A DNA stretch of 64,000 bases from NCBI RefSeq assembly GCF_004217555.1, contig NZ_SHKW01000001.1, positions 558,001 to 622,000 of the forward strand, written 5' to 3'. The notes beneath the pieces were generated by a model. It saw nothing but the letters and a program-made list of their open reading frames with translations. It was not told the DNA's origin and searched no databases. This document shows, piece after piece, positions 51,617-60,828 of the stretch; within the stretch, counting starts at the first letter, position 1, and each line of letters begins with the position of its first letter. Source of the stretch: Edaphobacter modestus (GTDB taxonomy: Bacteria; Acidobacteriota; Terriglobia; Terriglobales; Acidobacteriaceae). The translations under genes and the position numbers were made by a program.

Positions 51617-52146
51617 ATGACGAAGCTCAAAAAGTCTATCCGGACGCCTCGGCCCGCTCGAACGCGCAAGCAGTCCCGCGGGCAACAGGTAGGCTACCTG
51701 CGCGTCAGCTCCCTGGATCAAAACGAGGTTCGCCAGCTCGAAGGGGCTGGCCCTGGACAAAACCTTCACCGACAAAGCCTCCGGCAAGGATGTAAAGCGG
51801 CCCCAACTGGAGGCCTTGCAGAGCTTCGTCCGCCAAGGCGATACAGTGTTTTGTCACTCGAGGTTCCCGGCTGGCCGGGAACCTCGATGACTTGCGGAGA
51901 ATAGTGCTGGATCTGACGGAGCGGGGCGTCCACATCGTCTTTGTGAAGGAGAACCTGACCCTCACCGGCGAGGATTCGCCCATGTCGAATCTGTTGCTGA
52001 GTGTCATGGGGGCGTTTGCTCAGTTCGAGAGAGAGCTGATCCGCGAGCGTCAGCGTGAGGGAATTGCGATCGCAGGAAGTACCGCGGCAGGAAGCCGTCT
52101 CTGACACCCGCGCGGGCGGCCGAGTTGAGACGGCGAGTTGCCGATG
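51617..52146 (+). pseudogene. Serine recombinase (resolvase/invertase), frameshifted and truncated
   Basis: Frames join to VGYLRVSSLDQNEVRQLEG (catalytic Ser in RVSS), LALDKTFTDKASGKDVKRPQ, LEALQSFVRQGDTVFCH, NLDDLRRIVLDLTERGVHIV, FVKENLTLTGEDSPMSNLLL, SVMGAFAQFERELIRERQRE and KYRGRKPSLTPARAAELRRR. Breaks occur at a GGGG run near 51745, near 51870 and near 52085. The HTH tail is cut at about 52146, where an antisense secreted-protein fragment begins. It was once a transposon resolvase or plasmid recombinase. Confidence 0.8.
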
Positions 52147-52151
52147 GTCTC

Positions 52152-52368
52152 ACCCACCGCTTTTACCCACCGGCGTTATGCGCCAGCCATTCGGTAGGTC
52201 CGAGCCATCAGCAAAATGCTTAGGAAGCCTCTTGGTCTGTTCCCCGGGAGGATGATCCTTCACCGAGGAGGAGGCTGGCACCTGACCAGAGACTGTGCCG
52301 ATTGCGGATGACATCACAAACAAGAACGTACACGCTGTAAACGAAGAAAACCGCAACCTAATAGACAT
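52152..52368 (-). pseudogene. N-terminal fragment of a secreted protein
   Basis: Signal peptide (FSSFTACTFLFVMSSAIGTV, cleavage near GQ) followed by about 40 residues ending LPNGWRITPVGK. The phrase LPNGW.(I/L)TP(A/V)G is typical of the start of acidobacterial YVTN/phosphoesterase propeller proteins such as the one at 60.8 kb. The gene breaks off at the recombinase junction. Confidence 0.5.
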
Positions 52369-52420
52369 CGAACGCCCAATTCATTTCTCTGTTGAAGGTC
52401 TAGGGCGCTCAATCCGCAGT

Positions 52421-52981
52421 TCATTTTCTGCAGAGGCGCCTAGTGTCACACTGACATTCGGCATCGTGGCGCAATATAACACGCTGCTGCAACTGGGTGA
52501 TAAAAGGCAGACTCAACTGTTGCGCGCCTTCGTAACTGGCAGGACAATGTTCATCAAGCAGTTGCTCTAGATTAGCCGAGGGCTGAGAAGGGCGAACGGA
52601 TAAAGACGCCAGCACGCATCCGCATCGAGTTCCTCGCAGGATCAGTCTCTGAACGCTTTCGGACGATGAAGACGGCCGCCGCTTACGATTAAGGGCTTTG
52701 AAGTGACGCGGATGATACACCGAGGCCAATGCCTCACGTGCAAGCCGCACATGAGGGACGAGGTCCACTTCTTCAACAAGCTGTTCGATGTCTTTGAGAT
52801 TGCCGCCTAAAGCATCACCAGAGCAAAGCTGAACTGCGCCCCAGCAAGTTATCCAACAGTGCCGATTCCATGAGGAGCACAGCGCCGTGAAGACCAGAAA
52901 TATCTTTCTCAACATTTTCCGAACAACTCCAGTTCCTTCTGCCAAGCATCCTTCCATCCGGACGCTGTGGCTGTTGACCAA
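52421..52981 (-). CDS. Hypothetical ORF, doubtful
   Basis: A 186-codon frame containing a plausible stretch (GGNLKDIEQLVEEVDLVPHV, RLAREALASVYHPRHFKALN) flanked by low-quality sequence. No ribosome site, no known motif, and a competing plus-strand frame overlaps its 3' part. It may be a frameshifted remnant of a real gene. Confidence 0.25.
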   Translation of the reverse strand: MVNSHSVRMEGCLAEGTGVVRKMLRKIFLVFTALCSSWNRHCWITCWGAVQLCSGDALGGNLKDIEQLVEEVDLVPHVRLAREALASVYHPRHFKALNRKRRPSSSSESVQRLILRGTRCGCVLASLSVRPSQPSANLEQLLDEHCPASYEGAQQLSLPFITQLQQRVILRHDAECQCDTRRLCRK

Positions 52982-53035
52982 TGTGGCTATGAGGTTCGTG
53001 GAGACGCCGCGAACCTCACGGCGTCCCCGAGTAGT

Positions 53036-54110
53036 TTAGAAAAGCAGCTTCAATCCAAATTCAATCTGCCGGGGCGAGTTGCCCGCGAAGTGATTTCTCC
53101 AAATGACGTCGACGTGACCGGAACGTTCGGAGATCCAAATTGCAGGTAATTGAAGGCATTGAATGCCTCCGAGCGAAACTGCATCAGGAAACCTTCCACA
53201 GGAGTGAACTGCTTGAAGATGGAAGGGTCTGTGTTGACCGTTCCGGCGAGCTCGCAGGTAGCTGATGTAAGCCGGGTATTGCCCAGCGTGTATGCCGCAG
53301 GTTGACTGAACGCAGTCGTATCGAAGTAACGATTCAGCCTGCTGAGGGATTATAGGAATCGTGATGATTGTCTCCATCATCCATGGCTTTCGACCACACG
53401 TAGGAAGCCATCACCTGCAGCCGTTCGTGAATCGCCGATTGAAGCGAACTGAAGCGAGTCGAACTCCGCTGTTCCGTCGTCCAAATTGATGGGAGTTACA
53501 CTCGTGAACTGGGGATAGGGCCTTAAGGGCTGCATCCAGGAGATGGTTGGAGCGGCAAGGCTTCCCGATTTCACCAACCCATAGAAAGGATTGGGCACGA
53601 GCTGATTCAGCTGTGATCCGAGGGCCAGGTCACTGGTCGAGGTTGATTCCAGTGTTGTAAGACAGGTCGAGTTTATGAGTACGGTTTGCCCGCATATCCG
53701 ATCTCGAAGGTCGTGTCCAGCCGCAGCGAACGCTGGAAATTCAGGTTGTATTGCATGAAATGGGGGTAACGGTGTGTGGGAGTTCGCCGTTCACCGGCCT
53801 CCCCACTGCCGTAAGAAGTCCCTGAGAGGCTCCCGGGATTGGCTGAAACACTTGCGGGAACGGATTGGAAAGATTGTCATATGGTGTGAATCCATCCAGA
53901 CTTACCACCCACGACAGGAAACAGTGTTCCCTGATTCCGCCCCTCTTTCGGTGTTCCAGCTCGATCAATTGATAGTGCTTCGCCAATTGCTCGAATGTCT
54001 CGGGTAGAGCCTCGGGACGTGAGGTGCTGTAGTTGATGTCGAGGCTCAGTGTGGAGACAGCCTTCCATGCTGCTGTTTCCGTGGGTACTGGTCATCGTGG
54101 CTAGTGCGAA
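53036..54110 (-). pseudogene. Oar-type TonB-dependent receptor, C-terminal relic
   Basis: Pieces along the minus strand match the barrel of Oar-like receptors: INYSTSRPEALPETFEQLAK and DGFTPYDNLSNPFPQVFQPI near 54000-53880, VPNPFYGLVKSGSLAAPTIS and PLRPYPQFTSVTPINLDDGT near 53595-53480, then FRSEAFNAFNYLQFGSPNVP near 53180-53120 and a terminal RQIEFGLKLLF ending at 53036. They lie in different frames with several breaks; the plug and N-terminal regulatory domains are missing. An intact family member lies at 57.2-60.2 kb. Confidence 0.75.
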
Positions 54111-54452
54111 CGTACGATTAGCCTTTCATAACCTACACGATAGTCGTCCGGGACCTATACATAGCGAAGGGGCTGTAGGTCATCTGCACTGCCGGATAAC
54201 CGCATGACCCCATCATTAGGGGATGGGTCCATGAGACACAGCAACGATCTATTTTTAATATTCTTGTGGCATTTCCTTAATCATCGATGACTATTTGTTT
54301 GATTGGGTGTTTTCTTCGCAGTCAACGCTCCTGAGAAGGCCTGTATTGATTGGCTAATAGAAAAGGGATTCGTCTACTTCTATTCGTCTTTAGAAATCTT
54401 CGCCGGTATAGCAGCGAAATACATCGATTCAACTGGTCCAAAGCCATTGCCT

Positions 54453-55124
54453 ATGAAAATTCTGGTTGTCGAAGATGAGGTTAAAACGGCCAAGTTCCTC
54501 AAGAAAGGGCTTAATGAAGCGGGCTTCGTCGTCGATGTCGCCAAAGATGGCCTCGAAGGTCTCCACCTGGCCAGGGAGGTTGAGTTCGATCTGGTCATTC
54601 TGGATGTCATGCTGCCCAGCCTGGATGGCTGGCAGGTGCTTGCCCAGCTGCGTGAGTCGGACCGACGGTCCCTTATCATGTTGCTGACCGCCCGAGATTC
54701 GATACGGGAGCGTGTGCAGGGATTGGAACTCGGCGCCGACGATTATCTGGTAAAGCCGTTTGCCTTCTCAGAATTGCTGGCGCGCGTTCGCTCGCTGTTG
54801 CGCCGCGGGCCGGTTCGAGTCCAGGAAAGTATCCGCATGGCTGACCTGGAAATTGATCTGTTGCGCCAGCGCGCGACGAGAGCTGGCCAGCGGCTGGACC
54901 TGACTTCCAAGGAGTTCCTTCTCCTGACACTGCTGGCCCGGCGGGCAGGTGAGGTGCTGTCCCGTACTTTGATTGCAGAAGCGGTCTGGGACATGAACTT
55001 TGACAGCGACACCAACGTGGTGGACGTAAATGTGAGGCGGCTGCGCGCCAAAGTAGATGAACCATTTCCGCTGAAGTTGATCCATACCATACGGGGCGCG
55101 GGCTATGTCATGGAATGTGACTAG
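54453..55124 (+). CDS. cusR: CusR-like heavy-metal response regulator
   Basis: A 223-residue OmpR-family regulator. The receiver has MKILVVEDEVKTAKFLKKGL, the phospho-Asp in VILDVMLPSLDGW (about residue 51), LTARD and the switch Lys in YLVKPFAFSELLAR. The winged helix has LTSKEFLLLTLLARRAGEVL, SRTLIAEAVWDMNFDSDTNV and VDVNVRRLRAKVDEPF. EVKTAKFLKKGL and the DMNFDSDTNVVDV recognition loop are characteristic of the copper/silver/zinc subgroup (CusR, CopR, CzcR). The ATG at 54453 fits the family N-terminus; the upstream in-frame extension to 54303 is not used. It overlaps the kinase gene by 20 bp. Confidence 0.93.
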   Translation: MKILVVEDEVKTAKFLKKGLNEAGFVVDVAKDGLEGLHLAREVEFDLVILDVMLPSLDGWQVLAQLRESDRRSLIMLLTARDSIRERVQGLELGADDYLVKPFAFSELLARVRSLLRRGPVRVQESIRMADLEIDLLRQRATRAGQRLDLTSKEFLLLTLLARRAGEVLSRTLIAEAVWDMNFDSDTNVVDVNVRRLRAKVDEPFPLKLIHTIRGAGYVMECD

Positions 55125-56547
55125 GAATCTCTCGCTGCCTGGAAAGTGGTGGGGCACTCTGGCCGTCCGGTTGACAGCGGGGTATGCGATCTCCGGTCTG
55201 CTCACGGTGTTCTTTGCTACTGCGAGTCTATATGTGGTGCTGGTTTCAGAGCTTGAGCGAAGCACAGACCTGTTCATTGCGGATAAGGTCAATGTGCTTC
55301 GCACCATGCTGCGGGATCGGCCAAACGACATAGATGCCCTGCGGGAAGAGGTCGAACTGGAATCGGCGGCGCGGCGCTATGAACAGTTTTATATTCGCCT
55401 GCTAGACGAACAAGAAAATCAGTTGATGGTGACGCCGAGAATGGCGGAACAACTGGACCTGCCGCAATTCATCGCGCTGGCTCATAAGCGTTCGGACCAC
55501 GCCATTGCGATGAAAGGGCTGCGAGGACAGGCCTTTCGCGTGACGAGTGCAGAAGTGCCCGTGAATTCATCCCCGGCCCATACGGACACCATCCAGATTG
55601 CGGTGGATGTCTCGCAGGAAGAAGAATTGCTGGCGCGCTATCAGCGCTGGTTTGGAGCAATTATGCTGGGGGCATTTGTGATCTTCCCGGTGGCGGGATA
55701 CCAGATTGCGCGCCGCGGCATTCGTCCCGTGGAAGACATGGCGACTACGGCACGGCATATTAGCTCTACCAATTTGCGCGAGCGCATTCTGGCGGAAGGG
55801 TATCCCGTTGAGCTGGCTTCACTGGCCGACACCTTCAATAAAATGCTGGATCGGTTGGAGGAATCCTTCGAGCGGATTTCGAGATTTTCCGCCGATATTG
55901 CACATGACCTGCGCACGCCGGTGAATAACATCCGCGGGGAGGCCGAGGTGGCTCTGGCACGGGCCCGAACGGTCGATGAGTACCGCGATGTGCTTGAGTC
56001 CTGCCTGGAAGAAGCGGTGCGTTTATCCGACCTCATCGGCGCCCTCCTATTCCTGGCCCGCGCTGAAAGCCCGTTGGCCCATCCGCATCGTGTGCCGGTG
56101 GATGTTGGCGAATTGCTGGGCGGCGTGCGCGAATACTACGAAGCTGCGGCTGTGGAGGGCGGCATTTCGCTCACCACGGCTTTGACTGTCGAACCGGTAT
56201 TCGCCAAGTTAGATCGCACACTCATACAACGGGCTGTGGGGAATCTAATTGCAAATGCCGTGGCTCATACTCCACCGGGCGGCGCGGTGGTGCTGAGGGC
56301 CAATGCGGACGCCACAACGATTCGCATCGAAGTCTCCGACACCGGGGAGGGCATTCCCCAAGATGCGCTGCCGAAGGTGTTTGACCGCTTTTACCGCGTC
56401 GATAAATCACGGTCCCAGGCGTCAGGAGGTACTGGCCTCGGGCTGTCGATCGTGCAGAGCATCATGGTGCTCCACGGCGGCCGCGTGGAGATTGCTAGTG
56501 AACCGGGCCATGGCACATGCGTGACTCTGCACATACCTGCCGCGTAG
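55105..56547 (+). CDS. cusS: CusS-like heavy-metal sensor histidine kinase
   Basis: A 480-residue kinase: first membrane helix near residues 23-48 (ISGLLTVFFATASLYVVLV), a periplasmic sensor of about 140 residues, a second helix near 190 (IMLGAFVIFPVAGYQIARRG), HAMP, HisKA with DIAHDLRTPVNNIRGE (phospho-His about residue 267), and HATPase boxes NLIANAVAHT, DTGEGI and GGTGLGLSIVQSIM. The DLRTPVNNIRGEAEVAL form is typical of CusS/CopS kinases. Translation is coupled to cusR by a 20-bp overlap. No Cus efflux genes are adjacent; the next genes are a small secreted protein and a TonB receptor. Confidence 0.93.
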   Translation: MSWNVTRNLSLPGKWWGTLAVRLTAGYAISGLLTVFFATASLYVVLVSELERSTDLFIADKVNVLRTMLRDRPNDIDALREEVELESAARRYEQFYIRLLDEQENQLMVTPRMAEQLDLPQFIALAHKRSDHAIAMKGLRGQAFRVTSAEVPVNSSPAHTDTIQIAVDVSQEEELLARYQRWFGAIMLGAFVIFPVAGYQIARRGIRPVEDMATTARHISSTNLRERILAEGYPVELASLADTFNKMLDRLEESFERISRFSADIAHDLRTPVNNIRGEAEVALARARTVDEYRDVLESCLEEAVRLSDLIGALLFLARAESPLAHPHRVPVDVGELLGGVREYYEAAAVEGGISLTTALTVEPVFAKLDRTLIQRAVGNLIANAVAHTPPGGAVVLRANADATTIRIEVSDTGEGIPQDALPKVFDRFYRVDKSRSQASGGTGLGLSIVQSIMVLHGGRVEIASEPGHGTCVTLHIPAA

Positions 56548-56597
56548 AGGGGGTAAACGGACTGTCGCAGAACAACCGGGATTTCGATCGCAGAGGC

Positions 56598-57105
56598 TCA
56601 TCCGGCGAGGGATTGCCGGCGGCGATAGAATAGAATCTGCTTTTCTCCGTTGGGGCGTTCTCGGATCCTCTCAAGCGTTGCACTCTTCTCGATGAGAGAC
56701 CACGTCTCCTGCGAATGGAGAATGTGGCCGTCCTCATGCTCCTCGATAGTGAAGACCAGGCTTGAGCCTCTACGGATAACGGATAACCCTGGTGTGGAAT
56801 TCGTCTCCGTCCGCTCCTGTTGATACCGAGACTTCTCCATCGATCGTGTATTTCTGCACTGCGCGCCTGGAGCGCGGCGAAGCATGTACAATCGATGTTT
56901 CAACCACAAGCTCAGCACCGTGATGCTCGATATGCAGTGTTACATCGCCGGTGCGTTTCGGCTGGCACCGATCATTGTCCTGCTCCCACAGACCCGAGAA
57001 ATCCGGCGTTGCCTGAGGCCGTGCCACGGCCGTGACTACCGTGAGCAGGAACAGGATGAAGCAGATCCGCAGCGAACGATGCATCCACTTTCTTCTGCTT
57101 TTCAT
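56598..57105 (-). pseudogene. Small secreted protein, broken by a 7-bp duplication
   Basis: The first frame starts MHRSLRICFILFLLTVVTAV (signal peptide) and continues TPDFSGLWEQDNDRCQPKRT up to DEFHTRVIRYP and a stop. The second frame continues RGSSLVFTIEEHEDGHILHS, ETWSLIEKSATLERIRERPN to 56598. The break is a tandem CGGATAA duplication (56773-56779 and 56780-56786). Removing one copy gives HTRVIRRGSSLVF and a coherent protein of about 160 residues. The family resembles small periplasmic proteins common in Acidobacteriota, function unknown. It lies between cusS and the TonB receptor, convergent with cusS. Confidence 0.7.
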
Positions 57106-57123
57106 TTGCGACTCATGCTCAAT

Positions 57124-57159
57124 CCTTGCAGCAACCGCCTCTCCGCGGCTGCTGCAAGG
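57124..57159 (-). terminator. Hairpin between TonB receptor and small secreted gene
   Basis: CCTTGCAGCAACCGC (57124-57138) pairs with GCGGCTGCTGCAAGG (57145-57159) with one mismatch and a 6-nt loop, 17 bp past the receptor stop. The U-run is poor. Confidence 0.55.
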
Positions 57160-57175
57160 GATCTGCTAACGAACA

Positions 57176-60100
57176 TCAGAACGCCACCCGCAGAGCGAAC
57201 TGAATCTCCCGTGGAGTTCCAGACCCGACCGGGCTCACGGGGGTTGTGGTGTTCACTGTCTGGATGACGCTGCCGAAGCCGGGAACGCCGAAGATGGACT
57301 GCGGCAGCCCGTACTGCGGATGGTTGAAGATATTGAAGAACTCAGAGCGGAACTCGAGATGCGCCCGCTCCGAAAGAGAAATAGATTTGGCAAGACCGAG
57401 ATCGATCTGCCATACCCCGGGGCCGCGCACGAGGTTTCTTGGCGCGTTACCGAACGTTCCGGGAGCGGGTACGGCGAATGCCGCCGGATTAATCCACTGG
57501 GCGACGCTCTTTCCTCCGGGTGGAGTCAGGGAGACGCCGGGTACGAGATCGGGTCTCTGATCTGTGCTGTTGCCATCCGGGACACTTGCTGAAGAGCGAT
57601 TCACCAGCACATTGACGGGGAAACCGGTGTGAGCCTGGGTAGTTGAAGTCAGCTCCCACGAGCCAGCGATGGCCCTGAGAACGCCCGGCTGGTTCAGATG
57701 TGGCTTATGGGCGCCGAATGGCAACTCATAAATTGCATTGGCATTCAGAACATGACGCGCATCCCAGATGCCGCTGGCGCGCTCACACGACGAGCATGCC
57801 ACGTTTTGAGGGACCAGCGAGTCACCATCGCCACTGCCGTTGGAGCCGTCATCGATTTCATGCGACCACATGTAATTGGCCGCGAACAGGAATCCGCGCG
57901 AAAAGGATCGCTTTACAGCCGCCGAGAATCCCTGGTAGCTGCTGGTGTCTTTGTTGCCGCGCCAACTCACCTGGCCGAAATTCGGATAGGGACGAGTTCC
58001 TGTAGCTGCATCGACAACGTTGACTGCAGAGAGAGTCAGGAGGTTCACACCGTGACTTCCAACGTATGAGAGCGTACCCACGAACTCTGCAGGAAGCGTA
58101 TGTTGCACTGAGAGTCCCCATTGCTCTACGTAGGTGTCCTTGCGCTGCCGGTCGTCAGCGCGGGGCGAGACGATTCCGGCGGTATCGGATAGGAACGGGG
58201 TGATGGGATAGCTGAGATTCGGGATGGTCTTGTTCGACAATGAGTATGCGTAGACTTCGTTGCTGATGGGAAGGTTCTGGTCGTCGAGCTGTCCGTCTTC
58301 GTGATAGATTCCGAATCCGGCACGAATCAACGTCGTTCCGTTCTTTCCCGGCGTCCACGCGAATGCGACCCGTGGATCGATATCGCCATAGTTGGGCTGA
58401 CCGAAGCTGGCACCAACGCCGCAGAATCCCTGTGGACCGCATGTAGCGAAGTCGAACGGATTTGCCCGTCCCAGCACCTCGTGAAAGATGTTGAAGAAGC
58501 TGTAGCGCACGCCGAGGTTCAGGTTGAAGTTGGACGTCCATTTGAATTCGTCCTGAATGTAGCCGTAGAACTGGGTCTTACGCAGACCGTTGACAGGCAG
58601 AGTGCCATTTAGCGTAGCTGAACTTACGCTGTTGGTATCGAAGGCATCCGTTGAAGCGTAAGTGATGGTTCCACTCTCGGTGTTTCCCTGATTCAACTGA
58701 ATACGCCGGATCTCCACCCCGGCCTTCAAGGTATGCCTTCTCTCGATCCACGTCAGATTGTCGATCCATGAAAAGGAGTTGCCAACGCCTGTGCTGATGC
58801 GGTTATTGTTCAGCGTGGTAAATCCGGAGACCGACACTGCATAAGGACTGCCGGTGCGATTGATGTCGTAGGTATTGGCTGTGCCGCGGTTGAAGCCGGC
58901 CTTGAACTCATTCACCAGATTGGGATTGAAGATGTGAAGCAACTCGATGGCTCCGTTCACCGGCGCCGATGTGAGCTGCTGCAGATCTCCAAGATAATTG
59001 CCCGAGCTTGCCAGCGGCTGCGTGTTAACCGCCCGGTCAAAGTTGAAGCGCACATAGGCTGTGGTTTTTTCCGAGAAGCGCTGATCGAGCCGCACCATGG
59101 CCGAGTTCTCGTTCACCACCTGCGTGCCTTCGCTGACAAACTGATCTGTGTCGGGGTAGCTGGTGGGCGCCTGGCCAAGCGGATAGCCATTCACGATCGG
59201 CTCCAGTTCGGGCGAATCTGCAAGGACTTTGGCGCGGAATGCACGGCTTGGCACGTAGCCGCTGAGGGGAAATCCCCAGCGTTGCCGGTACCCCTCATAG
59301 GACAGGAAGAAAAACGTCCTGTCGGGCCGGATGGGACCGCCCAGCGCCCCGCCGAACTGGTTGAGGCGCAAGGGCTGCTGCGGTGTCGTCGCGACTGGCA
59401 CGGGCTGCTGAGCGTCAAAGGCATTGTTGCGTAAAAACTCGAAGGCATTTCCATGCCACCGATTGGTGCCCGCTGTAGAGGTGACGGCCAATTGCGGCCC
59501 TCCCGTACCGGCAGCTTCGGCGGTGCCCAGCATCGAGTCGATACGAAACTCCTGGATTGTGTCCAATGGGATGGAAAGCCGTACGTAGGGCTGCTGAGCC
59601 TGATTGATAATGTTGGTCGCATCGACTCCGTCGAGCGTAAAGTTGTCGTCATCACGGCCTCGTCCCACGAAGCGAATCGAGCGCTGGTTGCTGCCCCCGG
59701 TATCGACAGCGCCAGGCACCAGCGCAGTCAGGGTCGCCCAGTTGCGGCCATTGAGCGGCAGTTTATCCGCCTGGACTTTCTCTATGCGCGCTCCCAGCGC
59801 GTCAGAGCTTCTGTCGATCTGCTCTGAGCTGGTGGAAACCTGCACTCGCTCCTCGCGTCCCGCCACCCGCAGCGTTGCGTTGAGAGTGCGCGTTTGCCCG
59901 ATCACCTGCTTCACCTCGACGAATGTCAGCGGCTTGAAGTCGGGATGATCGAAGGTGATTGTATAAATGCCCACCGGCAGCTCGGGGATGTCGTAGCTTC
60001 CATTGGAGGAAGATACGGTCTCGCGCCGAAGTTGCGTTGCATTCTGCACGGCTGTGATGTGCGTATGGGGCAGCAACTGGCCTTCAGAATCCGTAACGAT

Positions 60101-60244
60101 GCCCGTCAAACCACTTCGATCGACCTGCGCGAAGCATGATGGGGCAAGAAAGAAGACAACATTGAATGCGATCAGTACGAAAAAGCTCCGAAGCTCAAAA
60201 TGTCTTCCGGCGCACGGAAGATCACGCTTCACACTACGATGCAT
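57176..60244 (-). CDS. Oar-type TonB-dependent receptor
   Basis: A 1022-residue outer-membrane receptor. The ATG at 60244 has AGAGG five bases upstream; the signal peptide is LRSFFVLIAFNVVFFLAPSC. Residues 37-120 form a carboxypeptidase-regulatory (Ig-like) domain (SGLTGIVTDSEGQLLPHTHI, GSYDIPELPVGIYTITFDHP). Next is the plug (LNGRNWATLTALVPGAVDTG, DGVDATNIINQAQQPYVRLS). The beta barrel has blocks such as FEFLRNNAFDAQQPVP and PDRTFFFLSYEGYRQRWGF, and ends LEFRSEFFNIFNHPQYGLPQ ... EIQFALRVAF with a terminal Phe. Oar-like receptors import or export unknown ligands. It is divergent from the YncE/phosphoesterase gene, with a putative metal-response box 120 bp upstream of its start. Confidence 0.93.
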   Translation of the reverse strand: MHRSVKRDLPCAGRHFELRSFFVLIAFNVVFFLAPSCFAQVDRSGLTGIVTDSEGQLLPHTHITAVQNATQLRRETVSSSNGSYDIPELPVGIYTITFDHPDFKPLTFVEVKQVIGQTRTLNATLRVAGREERVQVSTSSEQIDRSSDALGARIEKVQADKLPLNGRNWATLTALVPGAVDTGGSNQRSIRFVGRGRDDDNFTLDGVDATNIINQAQQPYVRLSIPLDTIQEFRIDSMLGTAEAAGTGGPQLAVTSTAGTNRWHGNAFEFLRNNAFDAQQPVPVATTPQQPLRLNQFGGALGGPIRPDRTFFFLSYEGYRQRWGFPLSGYVPSRAFRAKVLADSPELEPIVNGYPLGQAPTSYPDTDQFVSEGTQVVNENSAMVRLDQRFSEKTTAYVRFNFDRAVNTQPLASSGNYLGDLQQLTSAPVNGAIELLHIFNPNLVNEFKAGFNRGTANTYDINRTGSPYAVSVSGFTTLNNNRISTGVGNSFSWIDNLTWIERRHTLKAGVEIRRIQLNQGNTESGTITYASTDAFDTNSVSSATLNGTLPVNGLRKTQFYGYIQDEFKWTSNFNLNLGVRYSFFNIFHEVLGRANPFDFATCGPQGFCGVGASFGQPNYGDIDPRVAFAWTPGKNGTTLIRAGFGIYHEDGQLDDQNLPISNEVYAYSLSNKTIPNLSYPITPFLSDTAGIVSPRADDRQRKDTYVEQWGLSVQHTLPAEFVGTLSYVGSHGVNLLTLSAVNVVDAATGTRPYPNFGQVSWRGNKDTSSYQGFSAAVKRSFSRGFLFAANYMWSHEIDDGSNGSGDGDSLVPQNVACSSCERASGIWDARHVLNANAIYELPFGAHKPHLNQPGVLRAIAGSWELTSTTQAHTGFPVNVLVNRSSASVPDGNSTDQRPDLVPGVSLTPPGGKSVAQWINPAAFAVPAPGTFGNAPRNLVRGPGVWQIDLGLAKSISLSERAHLEFRSEFFNIFNHPQYGLPQSIFGVPGFGSVIQTVNTTTPVSPVGSGTPREIQFALRVAF

Positions 60245-60363
60245 ACGGCCTCTCAACGGGGGAAATCGGGTGCTCAAGCGGGGAGTGAATCAGGGGAGTA
60301 TCGTGGCGCTACTTGCCACAGCGGTTGTCTTGCCGGTTCTGGCTCTATCGGGAATAGCTAAAG

Positions 60364-60378
60364 TGACAAATCTGTAAT
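60364..60378. promoter_or_regulatory. Putative CusR/CopR box 1
   Basis: TGACAAATCTGTAAT fits the TGACA-N4-TGTnAT arrangement that I recall for copper-responsive CopR/CusR regulators. It lies 120 bp upstream of the TonB receptor start, within the divergent intergenic region and about 5 kb from the cusRS genes. Confidence 0.45.
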
Positions 60379-60622
60379 TAATGAGAAATCATTAATCGTT
60401 ATAGGCACGTGACACCGATATTAAGGCTGTATCAAAACCAGCCTCCTCGACGATTCCGTTGAGCCCACGAGGTGTCATTGCTGATTTTTACCCAGCCAGC
60501 TTAAACCCGATGACTGTGAACGGAGCCGCTGCCGCCGGCCATTCGATCGCGGGAGAATAACAAGGACGGGAAAGAGCTGTTGCCTGGGGCCGTGCCCGAG
60601 CCGCGGCCCGCTCAGGGCAAGA

Positions 60623-60637
60623 TGACAAATCTGTAAT
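60623..60637. promoter_or_regulatory. Putative CusR/CopR box 2
   Basis: The same 15 bases, TGACAAATCTGTAAT, recur 259 bp from box 1 and 191 bp upstream of the YncE/phosphoesterase start. An additional CTGTCAT half-site follows at about 60642. The perfect repeat in a short intergenic region suggests a shared regulator for both genes. Confidence 0.45.
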
Positions 60638-60828
60638 CTCACTGTCATGCCGCTGTGCGGCACTCCTTTTTATCTTCGCTTCTATACGAAGTCCATGGGC
60701 CGCTGCACACTGTCTGCAAGATCTGTAACCGCGGTGCGCAGCCGGCTGCTGATTCTACTTGCACTCCCCAACTGTCGCTCGGCCGATTCCGGCTGCGTGA
60801 TGAAAAGCCTCTAGGAGAAGAACGGTAT

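Noticed and set aside
54303..54452. Longer start for the response regulator
   Set aside because: The family N-terminus is MKILVVEDE at 54453; the upstream residues have no counterpart in the receiver domain.
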